Source: Coriaria nepalensis (Eukaryota > Streptophyta > Magnoliopsida > Cucurbitales > Coriariaceae). From it: a stretch of DNA of 64,000 bases. Each line of letters starts with the position of its first letter. Position 1 is the stretch's first letter. Positions 11,884-26,490 of the stretch are shown one piece after another. Made by a program: the position numbers and the translations under genes. The stretch is from the NCBI GenBank assembly GCA_027186245.1, contig CP114483.1, positions 10,250,220-10,314,219 on the forward strand, read 5' to 3'. The notes beneath the pieces are model-generated. The model did not search any database and was not told where the DNA came from. It was given only the letters and a program-made list of their open reading frames with translations.

Positions 11884-13449
11884 ACTGAATGATATGCTTT
11901 TTAAGGCTAAAATAATGCATGGTCGTCTGCAATAGATTAATTGCAAGTTATGTTAGAAAATCATGTTTGAAGAGCGTAAATCGAATTCGTTCGAATTAAT
12001 TTAGAATGATTTAATCACTACAAGAGACTTAAGGACATGATTTTAAGGCTAAACAAATGCATTGTTGCCATCAATAGATCAACAGCAAGTTATGCACAGA
12101 CATCATGTTTAAAGTGCGAATTTCGTTCGAAGTGATTTAGAATGATTTAATGACTGAAAGAGACGCAGTTATACGACTTTAAGGGTAAAAAAATGCATAG
12201 TTGCCTTGAATAGAGCATTTGCAGGTAATGAATGAAAGTCGTGTTTTAAATGCAAAAATAGAATAAGTTCGACGTGCTTCCAAATAATTTAATGATATGA
12301 AAATACTGAATGATATGCTTTTCAAGGCTAAAATAATATATCGTTGTCTGCAATAGATTAATTGCAAGTTATGTAAGAAAATCATGTTTGAAGGGCGTAA
12401 ATAGAATTCGTTCAAATTATTTTAGAATGGTTTAATCACTACAAGAGACTCAATGACATGATTTTAAGGCTAAACAAATGCATTTTTGCCTTCAATACAT
12501 CAACAGAAAGTTATGCACGGACGTCATGTTTAAAGTGCGAATTTCGTTCGAAGTGATTTAGAATGATTTAATGACTGAAAGAGACGCAATTATACGACTT
12601 TAAGGCCAGAAAAAAGCATAGTTTCCTTCAATAGATCATTTGCAGGTTCTGAATGAAAGTCGTGTTTTAAATGCAAAAATAGAATTGGTTCGACGTGCTT
12701 TCAAATAATTTAATGATATGAAAATACTGAATGATATGCTTTTTAAGGCTAAAATAATGCATGGTCGTCTGAAATAGATTAATTGCAAGTTATGTTAGAA
12801 AATCATGTTTGAAAGGCAAAAATCGAACTCGTTCGAATTAATTTAGAATGATTTAATCACTACAATAGACTCAATGACATGATTTTAAGGCTAACCGAAT
12901 GCATTGTTGCCATCAATAGATCAACAGCAAGTTATGCACGAAAATCATTTTTAAAGTGCGAATTTCGTTCGAAGTGATTTAGAATGATTTATTGACTGAA
13001 AGAGACACAATTATACGACTTTAAGGCTAAAAAAATGCATAGTTTCCTTCAATAGATCATTTGCAGGTTATGCATGAAAGTCGTGTTTTAAATGCAAAAA
13101 TAGAATAAGTTCGACGTGCTCTCAAATAATTTAATGATATGAAAATACTGAATGATATGCTTTTCAAGGCTAAAACAATGCATGGTTGTCTGCAATAGAT
13201 TAATTGCAAGTAATGTAAGAAAATCATGTTTGAAGGGCGTTAATAAAATTCGTTCGAATTAATTTAGAATGATTTAATCACTACAAGAGACTCAATCACA
13301 TGATTTTAAGGCTAAACAAATGCATTTTTGCCTTCAATACATCAACAGCAAGTTATGCATGGACGTCATGTTTAAAGTGCGAATTTCATTCGAAGTGATT
13401 TAGAATGGTTTAATGACTGAAAGAGACGCAATTATACGACTTTCAGGCT
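11884..13449 (+). repeat. Second copy of the 5990-7555 block
   Basis: Copy displaced by 5894 bp. Immediately after it, 13463-14063 repeats 12200-12800 with an offset of 1263 bp (3 units), so part of this block has been duplicated again locally. Confidence 0.8.
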
Positions 13450-14079
13450 AAAAAAATGCATAGTTTCCTTCAATAGATCATTTGCAGGTTCTGAATGAAA
13501 GTCGTGTTTTAAATGCAAAAATAGAATAAGTTCGACGTGCTTCCAAATAATTTAATGATATGAAAATACTGAATGATATGCTTTTCAAGGCTAAAATAAT
13601 ATATCGTTGTCTGCAATAGATTAATTGCAAGTTATGTAAGAAAATCATGTTTGAAGGGCGTAAATAGAATTCGTTCAAATTATTTTAGAATGATTTAATC
13701 ACTACAAGAGACTCAATGACATGATTTTAAGGCTAAACAAATGCATTTTTGCCTTCAATACATCAACAGAAAGTTATGCACGGACGTCATGTTTAAAGTG
13801 CGAATTTCGTTCGAAGTGATTTAGAATGATTTAATGACTGAAAGAGACGCAATTATACGACTTTAAGGCTAGAAAAAAGCATAGTTTCCTTCAATAGATC
13901 ATTTGCAGGTTCCGAATGAAAGTCGTGTTTTAAATGCAAAAATAGAATTGGTTCGACGTGCTTTCAAATAATTTAATGATATGAAAATACTGAATGATAT
14001 GCTTTTTAAGGCTAAAATAATGCATGGTCGTCTGAAATAGATTAATTGCAAGTTATGTTAGAAAATCATGTTTGAAGGG

Positions 14080-16636
14080 CGTAAATAAAATTCGTTCGAA
14101 TTAATTTAGAATGATTTAATCACTACAAGAGACTCAATGACATGATTTTAAGGCTAAACAAATGCATTGTTGCCTTCAATAGATCAACAGCAAGTTATGC
14201 ATGGACATCATGTTTAAAGTGCGAATTTCGTTCGAAGTGATTTAGAATGATTTAATGACTGAAAGAGACGCAATTATACGACTTTAAGGCTAGAAAAAAG
14301 CATAGTTTCCTTCAATAGATCATTTGCAGGTTCTGAATGAAAGTCGTGTTTTAAATACAAAAATAGAATTGGTTCGACGTGCTTTCAAATAATTTAATGA
14401 TATGAAAAAACTGAATGATATGCCTATTCAGGCTAAAATAATGCATGGTTGTCTGCAATAGATTAATTTTAAGTAATGTAAGAAAATCATGTTTGAAGGG
14501 CATTAATAAAATTCGTTCGAATTAATTTTGAATGATTTAATCACTACAAGAGACTCAATCACATGATTTTAAGGCTAAACAAATGCATTTTTGCCTTCAA
14601 TACATCAACAGAAAGTTATGCACGGACGTCATGTTTAAAGTGCGAATTTCATTCGAAGTGATTTAGAATGATTTAATGACTGTAACAGACGCAATTATAC
14701 GACTTTCAGGCTAAAAAAATGCATAGTTTCCTTCAGTAGATCATTTTTAGGTCATGAATGAAAGTCGTGTTTTAAATGCAAAAATAGAATTGGTTCGACG
14801 TGCTTTCAAATAATTTAATGATATGAAAATACTGAATGATATGCTTTTTAAGGCTAAAATAATTCATGTTCGTCTGCAATAGATTAATTGCAAGTTATGT
14901 TAGAAAATCATGTTTGAAGGGCAAAAATCGAACTCGTTCGAATTAATTTAGAATGATTTAATCACTACAATAGACTCAATGACATGATTTTAAGGGTAAA
15001 CAAATGCATTGTTGCCATCAATAGATCAACAGCAAGTTATGCACGAAAGTCATTTTTAAAGTGCGAATTTCGTTCGAAGTGATCTAGAATGATTTATTAA
15101 CTGAAAGAGACACAATTATACGACTTTAAGGCTAAAAAAATGCATAGTTTCCTTCAATAGATCATTTGCAGGTTATGCATGAAAGTCGTGTTTTAAATGC
15201 AAAAATAGAATAAGTTCGACGTGCTCTCAAATAATTTAATGATATGAAAATACTGAATGATATGCTTTTCAAGGCTAAAATAATGCATGGTTGTCTGCAA
15301 TAGATTAATTGCAAGTAATGTAAGAAAATCATGTTTAAAGGGCGTTAATAAAATTCGTTCGAATTAATTTAGAATGATTTAATCACTACAAGAGACTCAA
15401 TCACATGATTTTAAGGCTAAACAAATGCATTTTTGCCTTCAATACATCAACAGCAAGTTATGCACGGACATCATGTTTAAAGTGCGAATTTCATTCGAAG
15501 TGATTGAGAATGGTTTAATGACTGAAAGAGACGCAATTATACGACTTTCAGGCTAAAAAAATGCAGAGTTGCCTTCAATGGATCATTTCCAGGTTATGCA
15601 TGAAAGTCGTGTTTTAAATGCAAAAATAGAATTGGTTCGACGTGCTTTCAAATAATTTAATGATATGAAAATACTGAATGAAATGCTTTTTAAGGCTAAA
15701 ATAATGCATGGTCGTCTGCAATAGATTAATTGCAAGTTATGTTAGAAAATCATGTTTGAAGAGCGTAAATAGAATTCGTTCGAATTAATTTAGAATTATT
15801 TAATCACGACAAGAGACTTAAGGACATGATTTTAAGGCTAAACAAATGCATTGTTGCCATCAATAGATCAACAGCAAGTTATGCACGGACATCATGTTTA
15901 AAGTGTGAATTTCGTTCGAAGTGATTTAGAATGATTTAATGACTGAAAGAGACGCACTTATACGACTTTAAGGCTAAAAAAATGCATAGTTGCCTTCAAT
16001 AGAGCATTTGCGGGTTATGAATGAAAGTCGTGTTTTAAATGCAAAAATAGAATAAGTTCGACGTGCTTTCAAATAATTTAATGATATGAAAATACTGAAT
16101 GATATGCTTTTCAAGGCTAAAATAGTATATGGTTGTCTGCAATAGATTAATTGCAAGTTATGTAAGAAAATCATGTTTGAAGGGCGTAAATAAAATTCGT
16201 TCGAATTAATTTAGAATGATTTAATCACTACAAGAGACTCAATGACATGATTTTAAGGCTAAACAAATGCATTGCTGCCTTTAATAGATCAACAACAAGT
16301 TATGCACGGACATCATGTTTAAAGTGCGAATTTCATACGAAGTGATTTAGAATGATTTAATGACTGAAAGAGACGTAATTATACGACTTTAAGGCTAGAA
16401 AAATGCATAGTTTCCTTCAATAGATCATTTGCAGGTTCTGAATGAAAGTCGTGTTTTAAATACAAAAATAGAATTGGTTCGACGTGCTTTCAAATAATTT
16501 AATGATATGAAAAAACTGAATGATATGCCTATTCAGGCTAAAATAATGCATGGTTGTCTGCAATAGATTAATTTTAAGTAATGTAAGAAAATCATGTTTG
16601 AAGGGCGTTAATAAAATTCGTTCGAATTAATTTTGA
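14080..16636 (+). repeat. Second copy of the 8186-10742 block
   Basis: Near-identical copy. Small private changes include CTGTAACAG near 14690, CATTTTTAGGTC near 14741 and TTATTAACTG near 15097. The right edge falls inside a C sub-repeat, where the left copy switches to GAATTATTTAATCACGAC and this one to GAATGATTTAATAACTAC. Confidence 0.86.
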
Positions 16637-17201
16637 ATGATTTAATAACTACAAGAGACTCAATGACATGATTTTAAGGCTAAACAAATGCATTTTTGCC
16701 TTCAATACATCAACAGCAAGTTATGCACGGACGTCATGTTTAAAGTGGGAATTTCATTCGAAGTGATTTGGAATGATTTAATGACTGAAACAGAGGCAAT
16801 TATACGACTTTCAGGCTAAAAAAATGCATAGTTGCCTTCAATGGATCATTTCCAGTTTATGGATGAAAGTCGTGTTTTAAATACAAAAATAGAATTGGTT
16901 CGACGTGCTTTCAAATAATTTAATGATATGAAAAAACTGAATGATATGCCTATTCAGGCTAAAATAATGCATGGTTGTCTGCAATAGATTAATTTTAAGT
17001 AATGTAAGAAAATCATGTTTGAAGGGCGTTAATAAAATTCGTTCGAATTAATTTTGAATGATTTAATAACTACAAGAGACTCAATGACATGATTTTAAGG
17101 CTAAACAAATGCATTTTTGCCTTCAATACATCAACAGCAAGTTATGCACGGACGTCATGTTTAAAGTGCGAATTTCATTCGAAGTGATTGAGAATGGTTT
17201 A
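16461..17201 (+). repeat. Two tandem copies of one unit type (offset 421 bp)
   Basis: Consecutive units both carry AAATACAAAAATAG, ATGCCTATTCAGG, ATTAATTTTAAGTAATG and TTTAATAACTACAAG. The combination with ATAACTAC occurs only here, so this is a local one-unit duplication. The unit after it resumes the ATGCAGAGTTGCC type seen 1684 bp earlier (15549 and 17233). Confidence 0.75.
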
Positions 17202-17759
17202 ATGACTGAAAGAGACGCAATTATACGATTTTCAGGCTAAAAAAATGCAGAGTTGCCTTCAATGGATCATTTCCAGGTTATGCATGAAAGTCGTGTTTTA
17301 AATGCAAAAATAGAATTGGTTCGACGTGCTTTCAAATAATTTAATGATATGAAAATACTGAATGAAATGCTTTTTAAGGCTAAAATAATGCATGGTCGTC
17401 TGCAATAGATTAATTGCAAGTTATGTTAGAAAATCATGTTTGAAGAGCGTAAATAGAATTCGTTCGAATTAATTTAGAATTATTTAATCACGACAAGAGA
17501 CTTAAGGACATGATTTTAAGGCTAAACAAATGCATTGTTGCCATCAATAGATCAACAGCAAGTTATGCACGGACATCATGTTTAAAGTGTTAATTTCGTT
17601 CGAAGTGATTTAGAATGATTTAATGACTGAAAGAGACGCAGTTATACGACTTTAAGGCTAAAAAAATGCATAGTTGCCTTCAATGGATCATTTCCAGTTT
17701 ATGGATGAAAGTCGTGTTTTAAATGCAAAAATAGAATTGGTTCGACGTGCTTTCAAATA

Positions 17760-18942
17760 ATTTAATGATATGAAAATACTGAATGAAATGCTTTTTAAGG
17801 CTAAAATAATGCATGGTCGTCTGCAATAGATTAATTGCAAGTTATGTTAGAAAATCATGTTTGAAGGGCGAAAATCGAATTCGTTAAAATTAATTTAGAA
17901 TGATTTAATCACTACAATAGACTCAAGGACATGATTTTAAAGCTAAACAAATGCATTGTTGCCTTCAATAGATCAACAGCAAGTTATGCACGGACATCAT
18001 GTTTAAAGTGCGAATTTCGTTGGAAGTGATTTAGAATGATTTAATGACCGAAAGAGACGCAATTATACGACTTTCAGGCTAAAAAAATGCATAGTTTCCT
18101 TCAATAGAGCATTTGCAGGTTTTGAATGAAAGTCGTGTTTTAAATGCAAAAATAGAATAAGTTAAACGTGCTTTCAAATAATTTAAGGATATGAAAATAC
18201 TGAATGATATGCTTTTTCAGGCTAAAATAATGCATGGTTGTCTGCAATAGATTAATTGCAAGTAATGTAAGAAAATCATGTTTGAAGGGCATTAATAAAA
18301 TTCGTTCGAATTAATTATAAATGATTTAATCACTACAAGAGACTCAATGACATGATTTTAAGGCTAAACAAATGCATTTTTGCCTTCAATACATCAACAG
18401 CAAGCTATGCACGGACGTCATATTTAAAGTGCGAATTTCATTCAAAGTGATTTAGAATGATTTAATGACTGAAACAGACGCAATTATACGACTTTCAGGC
18501 AAAAAAAATGCATAGTTTCCTTCAATAGATCATTCGCAGGTTATGAATGAAAGTCGTGTTTTAAATGCAAAAATAGAAATGGTTCGACGTGCTTTCAAAT
18601 AATTTAATGATATGAAAATACTGAATGAAATGCTTTTTAAGGCTAAAATAATGCATGGTCGTCTGCAATAGATTAATTGCAAGTTATGTTAGAAAATCAT
18701 GTTTGAAGGGCGAAAATCGAATTCGTTAAAATTAATTTAGAATGATTTAATCACTACAATAGACTCAAGGACATGATTTTAAAGCTAAACAAATGCATTG
18801 TTGCCTTCAATAGATCAACAGCAAGTTATGCACGGACATCATGTTTAAAGTGCGAATTTCATTGGAAGTGATTTAAAATGATTTAATGACTGAAAGAGAC
18901 GCAATTATACGACTTTCAGGCTAAAAAAATGCATAGTTTCCT
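17760..18942 (+). repeat. Two-unit (842 bp) tandem duplication
   Basis: 17760-18100 is repeated at 18602-18942. Shared markers are the TTCGTTAAAATT C sub-repeat, TTTTAAAGCTAAAC, the TTGGAAG A motif (CATTGGAAG in the second copy) and the B variant GCAGGTTTTGAATG. Confidence 0.78.
18015..18031 (+). other. A-motif variant matching the 5' 12 bases of the CENP-B box
   Basis: TTTCGTTGGAAGTGATT matches YTTCGTTGGAAR exactly over its first 12 bases and 6 of the 9 fixed core positions overall. The same variant recurs at 28536-28552 and 31482-31498. The 3' CGGG half is absent. Confidence 0.45.
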
Positions 18943-19200
18943 TCAATAGAGCATTTGCAGGTTTTGAATGAAAGTCGTGTTTTAAATGCAAAAATTGAAT
19001 AAGTTCAACGTGCTTTCAAATAATTTAATGATATGAAAATACTGAATGATATGCTTTTTCAGGCTAAAATAATGCATGGTTGTCTGCAATAGATTAATTG
19101 CAAGTTATGTAAGAAAATCATGTTTGAAGAGCGTAAATAGAATTCGTTCGAATTAATTTAGAATGATTTAATCACTACAAGAGACTCAATGACATGATTT
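18496..19200 (+). repeat. Block repeated at 21441-22145 (offset 2945 bp, 7 units)
   Basis: Both start with ATCATTCGCAGG in B, then TTCGTTAAAATT in C, CATTGGAAG in A, and GCAGGTTTTGAATG in the next B. The offset is 7 x 421 minus 2; the 2-bp loss is the deletion in AGCAATTATGCAC near 21346. Confidence 0.8.
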
Positions 19201-19619
19201 TAAGGCTAAACAAATGCATTGTTGCCTTCAATAGATCAAATGCAAGTTACGCACGAAAGTCATTTTTAAAGTGCGAATTTCGTTCGAAGTGATTTAGAAT
19301 GATTTATTGACTGAAAGAGACACAATTATACGACTTTAAGGCTAAAAAAATGCATAGTTTCCTTCAATAGATCATATGCAGATTATGAATGAAAGTCGTG
19401 TTTTAAATGCAAAAATAGAATTGGTTCGACGTGCTTTCAAATAATTTAATGATATGAAAAAACTGAATGATATGCTTTTTCAGGCTAAAATAATGCATGG
19501 TTGTCTGCAATAGATTAATTGCAAGTAATGTAAGAAAATCATGTTTGAAGGGCGTTAATAAAATTCAGTCGAATTAATTTTGAATGATTTAATCACTACA
19601 AGAGACTCAATGACATGAT

Positions 19620-20500
19620 TTTAAGGCTAAACAAATGCATTGTTGCCTTCAATAGATCAATAGCAAGTTATGCACGGACATCATGTTTAAAGTGTGAATT
19701 TCGTTCGAAGTGATTTACAATGATTTAATGACTGAATGTGACGCAATTATACGACTTTAAGGCTAAAAAAATGCATAGTTTCCTTCAATAGAGCATTTGC
19801 AGGTTATGAATAAAAGTCGTGTTTTAAATGCAAAAATAGAATAAGTTCAACGTGCTTTCAAATAATTTAATGATATGAAAATACTGAATGATATGCTTTT
19901 CAAGGCTAAAATAATATATTGTTGTCTGCAATAGATTAATTGCAAGTTATGTAAGAAAATCATGTTTGAAGGGCGTAAATAGAATTCGTTCAAATTAATT
20001 TAGAATGATTTAATCACTACAAGAGACTCAATGACATGATTTTAAGGCTAAACAAATGCATTTTTGCCTTCAATAGATCAACAGCAAGTTATACACAGAC
20101 GTCATGTTTAAAGTGCGAATTTCGTTCGAAGTGATTTAGAATTATTTAATGACTGAAAGAGACGCAATTATATGACTTTAAGGCTAAAACAATGCATAGT
20201 TGCCTTCAATGGATCATTTCCAGGTTATGCATGAAAGTCGTGTTTTAAACGCAAAAATAGAATTGGTTCGACGTGCTTTCAAATAATTTAATGATATGAA
20301 GATACCGAATGATATGCTTTTCAAGGCTAAAATAATATATGGTTGTTTGCAATAGATTAATTGCAAGTTATGTAAGAAAATCATGTTTGAAGGGCGTAAA
20401 TAGAATTCGTTCGAATCAATTTAGAATGATTTAATCACTACAAGGGACTCAATCACATGATTTTAAGGCTAAACAAATGCATTTTGTTTTCAATAGATTA
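19620..20500 (+). repeat. Block repeated at 22144-23024 (offset 2524 bp, 6 units)
   Basis: Shared rare variants: GATTTACAATG with GACTGAATGTGAC, GAATAAAAGTCG, GCTAAAACAATGC, TTTTAAACGC, ATACCGAATG, GAATCAATTTAG and AAGGGACTCAATC. B anchors 20180 and 22704 are 6 x 421 minus 2 apart. The next stretch (20940-21440) pairs with 23045-23545 at about 2104 bp (5 units), so the register jumps by one unit. Confidence 0.8.
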
Positions 20501-23500
20501 ATAGCAAGTTATGCACGGACATCATGTTTAAAGTGCGAATTTCGTTCGAAGTGATTTACAATGATTTAATGACTGAATGTGACGCAATTATACGACTTTA
20601 AGGCTAAAAAAATGCATAGTTTCCTTCAATAGAGCATTTGCAGGTTATGAATAAAAGTCGTGTTTTAAATGCAAAAATAGAATAAGTTCAACGTGCTTTC
20701 AAATAATTTAATGATATGAAAATACTGAATGATATGCTTTTCAAGGCTAAAATAATATATTGTTGTCTGCAATAGATTAATTGCAAGTTATGTAAGAAAA
20801 TCATGTTTGAAGGGCGTAAATAGAATTCGTTCAAATTAATTTAGAATGATTTAATCACTACAAGAGACTCAATGACATGATTTTAAGGCTAAACAAATGC
20901 ATTTTTGCCTTCAATAGATCAACAGCAAGTTATACACAGACGTCATGTTTAAAGTGCGAATTTCGTTCGAAAAGATTCAGAATTATTTAATGACTAAAAG
21001 AGACGCAGTTATACGACTTTAAGGCTAAAAAAATGCATAGTTGCCTTCAATGGATCATTTCCAGGTTATGCATGAAAGTCGTCTTTTAAATGCAAAAATA
21101 GAATTGGTTCGACGTGCTTTCAAATAATTTAATGATATGAAAAGACTAAATGATATGCTTTTTAAGGCTAAAATAATGCATGGTTGTCTGCAATAGATTA
21201 ATTGCAAGTAATGTAAGAAAATCATGTTTGATGGGCGTAAATAAAATTCGTTCGAATTAATTTAGAATGATTTAATCACTACAAGAGACTCAATGACATG
21301 ATTTTAAGGCTAAACAAATGCATTGTTGCCTTCAATAGATCAACAGCAATTATGCACGGACATCATGTTTAAAGTGCGAATTTCGTTCGAAGTGATTTAG
21401 AATGATTTAATGACTGCAAGAGACGCAATTATACGACTTTCAGGCCAAAAAAATGCATAGTTTCCTTCAATAGATCATTCGCAGGTTATGAATGAAAGTC
21501 GTGTTTTAAATGCAAAAATATAAATGGTTCGACGTGCTTTCAAATAATTTAATGATATGAAAATACTGAATGAAATGCTTTTTAAGGCTAAAATAATGCA
21601 TGGTCGTCTGCAATAGATTAATTGCAAGTTATGTTAGAAAATCATGTTTGAAGGGCGAAAATCGAATTCGTTAAAATTAATTTAGAATGATTTAATCACT
21701 ACAATAGACTCAAGGACATGATTTTAAGGCTAAACAAATGCATTGTTGCCTTCAATAGATCAACAGCAAGTTATGCACGGACATCATGTTTAAAGTGCGA
21801 ATTTCATTGGAAGTGATTTAGAATGATTTAATGACTGAAAGAGACGCAATTATACGACTTTCAGGCTAAAAAAATGCATAGTTTCCTTCAATAGAGCATT
21901 TGCAGGTTTTGAATGAAAGTCGTGTTTTAAATGCAAAAATAGAATAAGTTCAACGTGCTTTCAAATAATTTAATGATATGAAAATACTGAATGATATGCT
22001 TTTTCAGGCTAAAATAATGCATGGTTGTCTGCAATAGATTAATTGCAAGTTATGTAAGAAAATCATGTTTGAAGAGCGTAAATAGAATTCGTTCGAATTA
22101 ATTTAGAATGATTTAATCACTACAAGAGACTCAATGACATGATTTTAAGGCTAAACAAATGCATTGTTGCCTTCAATAGATCAATAGCAAGTTATGCACG
22201 GACATCATGTTTAAAGTGTGAATTTCGTTCGAATTGATTTACAATGATTTAATGACTGAATGTGACGCAATTATAAGACTTTAAGGCTAAAAAAATTCAT
22301 AGTTTCCTTCAATAGAGCATTTGCAGGTTATGAATAAAAGTCGTGTTTTAAATGCAAAAATAGAATAAGTTCAACGTGCTTTCAAATAATTTAATGATAT
22401 GAAAATACTGAATGATATGCTTTTCAAGGCTAAAATAATATATCATTGTCTGCAATAGATTAATTGCAAGTTATGTAAGAAAATCATGTTTGAAGGGCGT
22501 AAATAGAATTCGTTCAAATTATTTTAGAATGATTTAATCACTACAAGAGACTCAATGACATGATTTTAAGGCTAAACAAATGCATTTTTGCCTTCAATAG
22601 ATCAACAGCAAGTTATACACAGACGTCATGTTTAAAGTGCGAATTTCGTTCGAAGTGATTTAGAATTATTTAATGACTGAAAGAGACGCAATTATACGAC
22701 TTTAAGGCTAAAACAATGCATAGTTGCCTTCAATGGATCATTTCCAGGTTATGCATGAAAGTCGTGTTTTAAACGCAAAAATAGAATTGGTTCGACGTGC
22801 TTTCAAATAATTTTATGATATGAAAATACCGAATGATATGCTTTTCAAGGCTAAAATAATATATGGTTGTCTGCAATAGATTAATTGCAAGTTATGTAAG
22901 AAAATCATGTTTGAAGGGCGTAAATAGAATTCGTTCGAATCAATTTAGAATGATTTAATCACTACAAGGGACTCAATCACATGATTTTAAGGCTAAACAA
23001 ATGCATTTTGGCTTCAATAGATTAATAGCAAGTTATGCACATACGTCATGTTTAAAGTGCGAATTTCGTTCGAAGTGATTCAGAATTATTTAATGACTAA
23101 AAGAGACGCAGTTATACGACTTTAAGGCTAAAAAAATGCATAGTTGCCTTCAATGGATCATTTCCAGGTTATGCATGAAAGTCGTGTTTTAAATGCAAAA
23201 ATAGAATTGGTTCGACGTGCTTTCAAATAATTTAATGATATGAAAAGACTAAATGAGATGCTTTTTAAGGTTAAAATAATGCATGGTTGTCTGCAATAGA
23301 TTAATTGCAAGTAATGTAAGAAAATCATGTTTGAAGGGCGTAAATAAAATTCGTTCGAATTAATTTAGAATGATTTAATTACAACAAGAGACTCAATGAC
23401 ATGATTTTAAGGCTAAACAAATGCATTGTTGCCTTCAATAGATCAACAGCAATTATGCACGGACATCATGTTTAAAGTGCGAATTTCGTTCGAAGTGATT

Positions 23501-26490
23501 TAGAATGATTTAATGACTGCAAGAGACGCAATTATACGACTTTAAGGCTAGAAAAAAGCATAGTTTCCTTCAATAGATCATTTGCAGGTTCTGAATGAAA
23601 GTCGTGTTTTAAATACAAAAATATAATTGGTTCGACGTGGTTTCAAATAATTTAATGATATGAAAATACTGAATCATATGCTTTTCAAGGATAAAATAAT
23701 GCACGGTTGTCTGCAATAGATTAACTGCAAGGTATGTAAGAAAATCATGTTTGAAGGGCGTAAATAGAATTCGTTCGAATTAATTTAGAATGATTTAATC
23801 ACTACAAGAGACTCAATGACATGATTTTAAGGTAAAACAAATGCGTTGTGGCCTTCAATAGATCAACAGCAAGTTATGCACGGACATCATGTTTAAAGCG
23901 CGAATTTCGTTCGAAGTAATTTAGTATGATTTAATGACTGAAAGAGACGCAACTATACGACTTTAAGGCTCAAAAAAATGCATAGTTTCCTTCAATAGAG
24001 CATTTGCAGGTTATGAATGAAAGTGGTGTTTTAAATGCAAAAATAGAATAAGTTCGACGTGCTTTCAAATAATTTAATGATATGAAAATACTGAATGATA
24101 TGCTTCTCAAGGCTAAAATAATATATGGTTGTCTGCAATAGATTAATTGCAAGTTATGTAAGAAAATCATGTTTGAAGGGCGTAAATAGAATTCGTTCGA
24201 ATTAATTTAGAATGATTTAATCACTACAAGAGACTCAATCACATGATTTTAAGGCTAAACAAATGCATTGTTGGCTTCAATAGATCAACAGCAAGTTATG
24301 CACGGACATCATGTTTAAAGCGCGAATTTCGTTCGAAGTAATTTAGTATGATTTAATGACTGAAAGAGACGCAACTATACGACTTTAAGGCTCAAAAAAA
24401 TGCATAGTTTCCTTCAATGGATCATTTCCAGGTTATGCATGAAAGTCGTGTTTTAAATGCAAAAATAGAATAAGTTCGACGTGCTTTCAAATAATTTAAT
24501 GATATGAAAATACTGAATGATATGCCTTTCCAGGCTAAAATAATATATGGTTGTCTGCAATAGATTAATTGCAAGTAATGTAAGAAAATCGTGTTTGAAG
24601 GGCGTAAATAAAATTCGTTCGAATTAATTTAGAATGATTTAATTACTACAAGAGACTCAATGACATGATTTTAAGGCTAAACAAATGCATTGTTGCCTTC
24701 AATAGATCAACAGCAATTATGCACGGACATCATGTTTAAAGTGCGAATTTCGTTCGAAGTGATTTAGAATGATTTGATGAGTGCAAGAGACGCAATTATA
24801 CGACTTTAAGGCTAGAAAAAATCATAGTTTCCTTCAATAGATCATTTGCAGGTTCTGAATGAAAGTCGTGTTTTAAATACAAAAATATAATTGGTTCGAC
24901 GTGGTTTCAAATAATTTAATGATATGAAAATACTGAATCATATGCTTTTCAAGGCAAAAATAATGCACGGTTGTCTGCAATACATTAACTGCAAGTTATG
25001 TAAGAAAATCATGTTTGAAGGGCGTAAATAGAATTCGTTCGAATTAATTTAGAATGATTTAATCACTACAAGAGACTCAATGACATGATTTTAAGGCAAA
25101 ACAAATGCGTTGTTGCCTTCAATAGATCAACAGCAAGTTATGCACGGATGACATGTTTAAAGTGCGAATATTGTTTGAAGTGATTTAGAATGATTTAATG
25201 ACTGAAAGAGACGCAATTATACGACTTTCAGGCTAAAAAATTGCATAGTTTCCTTCAATAGATCATTTGCAGGTTATGAATGAAAGTCGTGTCTTAAATG
25301 CAAAAATAGAATTGGTTCGACGTGCTTTCAAATAATTTAGTGATATGAAAATACTGAATGAAATGCTTTTTAAGGCTAAAAGAATGCATGGTCGTCTGCA
25401 ATAGATTAATTGCAAGTTATGTTAGAAAATCATGTTATAAGAGCGTAAATAGAATTCGTTCGAATTAATTTAGAATGATTTAATCACTACAAGAGACTCA
25501 ATGACATGATTTTAAGGCTAAACAAATGCATTGTTGCCTTCAATAGATCAATAGCAAGTTATGCACGGACATCATGTTTAAAGTGTGAATTTCGTTCGAA
25601 GTGATTTAGAATGATTTAATGACTGAATGTGACGCGATTATACGACTTCAAGGCTAAAAAAATGCATAGTTTCCTTCAATAGATCATTTGCAGGTTATGA
25701 ATAAAAGTCGTGTTTTAAATACAAAAATAGAATTGGTTCGACGTGGTTTCAAATAATTTAATGATATGAAAATACTAAATCATATGCTTTTCAAGGCTAA
25801 AATAATGCACGGTTGTCTGCAATAGATTAACTGCAAGTTATGTAAGAAAATCATGTTTGAAGGGCGTAAATAGAATTCGTTCGAATTAATTTAGAATGAT
25901 TTAATCACTACAAGAGACTCAATGACATGATTTTAGGGCTAAACAAATGCATTTTTGCCTTCAATAGATCAACAGCAAGTTATGCACAAACGTCATGTTT
26001 AAAGTGCGAATTTCGTTCGAAGTGATTTAGATTTATTTAATGACTGAACGAGACGCAATTATACGACTTTAAGGCTAAAAAAATGCATAGTTGCCTTCAA
26101 TAGATCATTTGCAAGTTATGAATGAAAGTCGTGTTTAAAATGCAAAAATAGAATTGGTTCGACGTGCTTTCAAATAATTTAATGATATGAAAAGACTAAA
26201 TGATATGCTTTTTAAGGCTAAAATAATGCATGGTTGTCTGCAATAGATTAATTGCAAGTTATGTTAGAAAATCATGTTTGAAGAGCGTAAATAGAATTCG
26301 TTCGAATTAATTTAGAATGATTTAATCACTACAAGAGACTCAATGACATGATTTTAAGGCTAAACAAATGCATTGTTGCCATCAATAGATCAACAGCAAG
26401 TTATGCACGGACATCATGTTTAAAGTGCGAATTTCAGTCGAAGTGATTTAGAATGATTTAATGACTGAAAGAGATGCAATTATACGACTT

